DNA from: Lepidostoma basale
Taxonomy: Eukaryota > Arthropoda > Insecta > Trichoptera > Lepidostomatidae
Assembly: GCA_022606425.2 (NCBI GenBank)
Contig: JAHDVF020001594.1
Location: 79,501-143,500, forward strand
Direction of reading: 5' to 3'
Length of the DNA stretch: 64,000 nt
Below the pieces are notes generated by a model. The model was not told the origin of the DNA. It saw nothing but the letters and a program-made list of their open reading frames with translations, and did no database searches. The stretch's first letter is position 1; each line of letters begins with the position of its first letter. This document shows, piece after piece, positions 61,086 to 64,000 of this stretch. The translations under genes were made by a program, and so were the position numbers.

Positions 61086-61134
61086 TATCTCAAGTTTAAT
61101 ATTCAATATATAATTTCGATACGTTTTTTTTTCT

Positions 61135-61665
61135 AAACTAACTAACTAACCATCACGCCGTTTCCCCGAAGGGGTAGGCAGAAATAATGAACTGCCACAC
61201 TTTTCTTTCCTGACATATTTCTCTCGCTTCCTCAACATTCATATATCATGTAATACACGCGTGTCGATTTCTCTGACTCCTCACATGGCCGACATTCAAT
61301 ATTTGATTTATTTGATCGTGCCACGTTTTCCTCGGTCTTCCTCTATTTCTGGTTCCATTTCGTCATTTACATATATATTTTTTATCATTCTTACTTCATT
61401 CATTATTTTCATATGTCCAAACCATCTTAATGATCCTTTCATTATTTTGTTCATGACACCATCATTCGCACCTCATTCACTTCTTATATTTTCATTCGAC
61501 ACTCTATCATACACAGAGTATTCACACATTCGTCTAAGGGATCTCATTTCTATTGCATTTGCTTTTATCCTTCTGTTGCCAGCCCCATGCTTCGCTTCCA
61601 TACATAAAAGTCGGTAGAAGATCACCATTGTGCACTGCCATTCTAGCATTTTTTTCTATGTCTTT
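61135..61665 (-). mobile_element. LINE-A fragment, TTAG subfamily
   Basis: ACTAACTAACTAACCATCAC, CCCCGAAGGGGTAGGCAGAA, through NEDGVMNKIMKGSLRWFGHM-like frames to the VHNGDLLPTFMYGSEAWGWQ region near 61625. Resembles 9932-10500 closely. Frameshifts remain. Confidence 0.84.
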
Positions 61666-62295
61666 TATTTAAATATGTGAGAGTAGGTACGAATAGAAAA
61701 AAATAGGAAATGGATATTTTCAAGATCACAAGAGTTTTTAATAAATACACTTCATTTTCGTTTGCACTATATTTAAAAAAAACATTCAAATTTCACTATC
61801 AACATAATTTAACTATATTAAAATACTATATTAGAATGAACCTTATATAATATAATAAAATATAAATATATAGTGTATTATATCAGATCTGGTTGGGACA
61901 AGTGCCATTTAATTTTATTTTAAACAGTTTTTTTGATCAGAATAAGGGTAAGAATCATACGTATTTCAAAACAGTTAACACCATTATTACCTATTAAAAA
62001 TGTCAAAGAATAAATATACGATTAAGATATTTCAATTTGTACTGTTTACTTCAGATGATATTCTAATAAAAATGAACCTTAAACACAGCAATCATTTTGC
62101 TTTGTTCACATCTCTTATAATAGACCAAAGGGAAAATCGATAATGTTAAGTTAGGTTAGGGATGTCGGGAGAGCGTATAAGACTTTGATAAAGAAGGTTG
62201 CTTTATCTGTATTCTGATTATCTTTAAAAAAAAATTCAAATATTAAATAAATAAATATATATATTTTTAATGTTAATGTGTAGAAAATCAGCGAT
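61665..62295. other. AT-rich sequence, nothing recognised
   Basis: No supported feature. Confidence 0.35.
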
Positions 62296-62299
62296 GTTT

Positions 62300-62430
62300 A
62301 TGTGTATGTCTTCCATTTTCTAGATTTTTTATTATATTTTATTGGAGTGATATATTATGAAAAAATTGCAAACACCTGATAATATCAAGATCGGTTAACG
62401 CAACAGCTGTCGCGCTAAATAAAAATAGTG
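62300..62430 (+). repeat. F2 arm followed by a degenerate F1 hammerhead
   Basis: ATTTTCTAGATTTTTTATTA is an F2-arm word. From 62370 ACACCTGATAATATCAAGAT and CGGTTAACGCAACAGCTGTC give the F1 order with changed boxes (CTGATAA, GCAA). Inactive. Confidence 0.5.
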
Positions 62431-62448
62431 CCTTACTAAGTAGTAGTA

Positions 62449-62489
62449 GCCTTACTAAGGTGCTATCAAAGATACCACCTTAGTAAGGC
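62449..62489. repeat. Perfect 14-bp inverted repeat
   Basis: GCCTTACTAAGGTG (62449-62462) and CACCTTAGTAAGGC (62476-62489) with a 13-base loop. A further CCTTACTAAG lies at 62431-62440. Could be a small MITE end or a chance cruciform. Confidence 0.85.
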
Positions 62490-62694
62490 AATATTTCAAA
62501 TCAGCACATTTCATTATATTTCTACATGTTGTATAATTCTTTTATTTGACCCGGTATTATAGTTGTTTTCTTTTATTTTTTTATATTTTTTATTTCGCAT
62601 ATCAGTAAGAGATTTGCAAACATAAATAAAAAGTCAAAAGAATACAGGAAGGTCAAATACATTCTACCACGTATTACAAAATGTTTAACAATAT

Positions 62695-62785
62695 TCTTTA
62701 TTACATATGCACACACATACGCATACATGCACACACATACATAAACATACATAAATACCTATATACATATATACATACATCATAT
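62695..62785. repeat. ACATAC / ATAC microsatellite
   Basis: Imperfect CACACATAC and ATACATAC repeats. Confidence 0.85.
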
Positions 62786-63380
62786 AAATGACAAATGTAA
62801 CAATAATTGAAAAACATTAATCAATCCAAAGTTAAATACAAAATATCAAATACACCAGAAGGATTCTCTAACCTTGTTTTTAAAATTTGCTGCGTTCAGA
62901 TTATTTTTTTATATAATAAAACTTTATACAATACCTAGTTTTTTTTAAACTTATAAATCATGAAGTCAAAAAAAATCACCAATTTATAGTACGTGCATCG
63001 TTTTATTGGTCAATTTCATATTCACTTATTATTTATATAAAACTTAATATTTTATGAGCGCAAAAAGATCGAAATAAGATTTGACATCAATAAACCCGAG
63101 AAGTATGTTCAAATTATTTTATGGAAGTCGTTACGTATCAATTAAAATTCATATACGCTATTTACCTTTCTCCCATGAGTTCGAGCAATGTACATAATTA
63201 TTATTAGAGTGAATTTATCTTCTTTTGAAACGTTTATTGCTACCTTTTAATAACACACATTGCTGTTCATAAAAAAATTACACAATCATGGATGAACGTC
63301 GTTTACAAATTTCTCTCTTTAAAATTCTTCGCCACCATTTTGTCGTTCATTACTTTAAAAGTTCGTATATTGTTATTTAT
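62785..63380. other. AT-rich sequence, nothing recognised
   Basis: No supported feature. Confidence 0.35.
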
Positions 63381-63384
63381 TATG

Positions 63385-63416
<32 letters not shown>

Positions 63417-63430
63417 CATTATTTTATTAT
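63380..63430. repeat. ATT microsatellite
   Basis: (ATT)n of about 12 units with one ATC interruption. Confidence 0.9.
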
Positions 63431-63715
63431 TTAAACAATAAAGTATCTATTATATGCTAGGAAGTAAGCCTTTTTTGCGCTATTTTGCAATGACACCAGC
63501 AATACAACTTTTAATCATCCAAGAAAGATCTTTCGCGAACCCGTGGCGAATGGCAAACGGCATGAAACTGGATTCACCCTGCTAAAGAAATTCATTTGCT
63601 CCAGAAAATGTTCCATATTATGCAAGAAGCAAACACTCTGAGCCTCTATTTACGAGGATAATTCGTTCCAGAATCTAACTCGTTATGTAAAAACTCGTTA
63701 AACAAAAAAAAAATC

Positions 63716-63770
63716 CATTATCGAATTTTAAATTGATCCAAAAATTAAATCAATTTAAAATTCGATAATG
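63716..63770. repeat. Perfect 22-bp inverted repeat
   Basis: CATTATCGAATTTTAAATTG plus AT at 63716-63737 pairs without mismatch with 63749-63770 across an 11-base spacer. Confidence 0.9.
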
Positions 63771-63837
63771 CATTTCTTTCAGGAAAAAACACATTTTATT
63801 CAAATAAAATAACAGAAATTTATTTTTTAAAAGGAAA

Positions 63838-64000
63838 GGAATGTAGGGCGGAAGAAGGTATGGACATATGGAGCGCATGGATGGAGAAAGAATGGTTAAA
63901 AAAGTATACGTTAATGATGCAAATGGAGTACGGAGTCGAGGCAGACCGAGGAAAATATGGCATGACCAAATTAATCAAATTTTAATGGTTGGTCATGTTA
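63838..64000 (+). mobile_element. LINE-A fragment, TTTG subfamily, cut by the window end
   Basis: GGACATATGGAGCGCATGGA, AGAAAGAATGGTTAAAAAAG, AATGGAGTACGGAGTCGAGG and AAATATGGCATGACCAAATT encode RMDGERMVKKVYVNDANGVR, SRGRPRKIWHDQINQIL in one open frame. It continues past the window. The last 70 bases are very similar to the first 80 bases of the window. Confidence 0.85.

Noticed and set aside
1..64000. Window ends carrying the same LINE-A segment in direct orientation, as if the window were a unit flanked by long repeats
   Set aside because: LINE-A has about 35 copies here; two at the edges is expected by chance and the sequences differ in several bases.

Overview
The window is AT-rich, repeat-dense eukaryotic DNA, most likely from an insect. 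Lepidoptera is possible from the style of the reverse-transcriptase (RT) families, but the sequence alone does not prove it. I find no intact host gene, rRNA or functional tRNA gene, CRISPR array or bacterial-type operon. Every recognisable protein segment is a broken piece of a retrotransposon RT or of a mariner transposase.

Non-LTR retrotransposon (LINE) debris dominates. I use local labels. LINE-A has about 35 fragments on both strands, ends in a CCCC-loop-GGGG hairpin and a TTAG or TTTG tail, and encodes a C-terminus with the motif RGRPRKTWHDQINQIL. LINE-B ends in GATGAT. LINE-C ends in AAGAAG. LINE-D carries YLGHVLRG. LINE-E carries WIGHV-RHE. LINE-F is CR1/jockey-like with a TTTGATTTGA tail. 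Nearly all copies are 5'-truncated and frameshifted, as target-primed reverse transcription would leave them. Nested insertions with readable target-site duplications occur at 11209-11975 (LINE-C in a hammerhead element) and 49457-50340 (LINE-C in LINE-A). Non-autonomous partners include a tRNA-derived SINE (4155, 23280, 25058, 44206), a second short element that borrows the LINE-A 3' end (18190, 36166, 44757, 47606), an internally deleted mariner with perfect terminal repeats (21505-22424), and fold-back MITEs (17761, 23527).

The most unusual layer is a set of short interspersed elements carrying hammerhead-ribozyme-like motifs (CUGANGA, stem II, GAAA, short stem III, NUH cleavage site). At least seven sequence families occur, several as facing inverted pairs. 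The best cores are at 23138-23172 (minus), 53783-53818 (plus), 17231-17261 (minus), 11182-11207 (minus), 57980-58010 (minus) and 58188-58226 (plus). Two copies of one family share an identical run of about 50 bases (34477 and 53657 regions), which points to recent mobility. Hammerheads are known in Penelope-like elements and animal retrozymes. Here no Penelope RT is visible, so these look like non-autonomous, possibly retrozyme-like units.

Between the repeats lie long AT-rich stretches without recognisable content, notably 36475-39200, 53925-55080 and 62490-63700. There is one GC-rich island at 35700-36030, one 25-bp minisatellite (14 units, 55566-55915) and several microsatellites. LINE-A copies in the same orientation happen to lie at both window ends.
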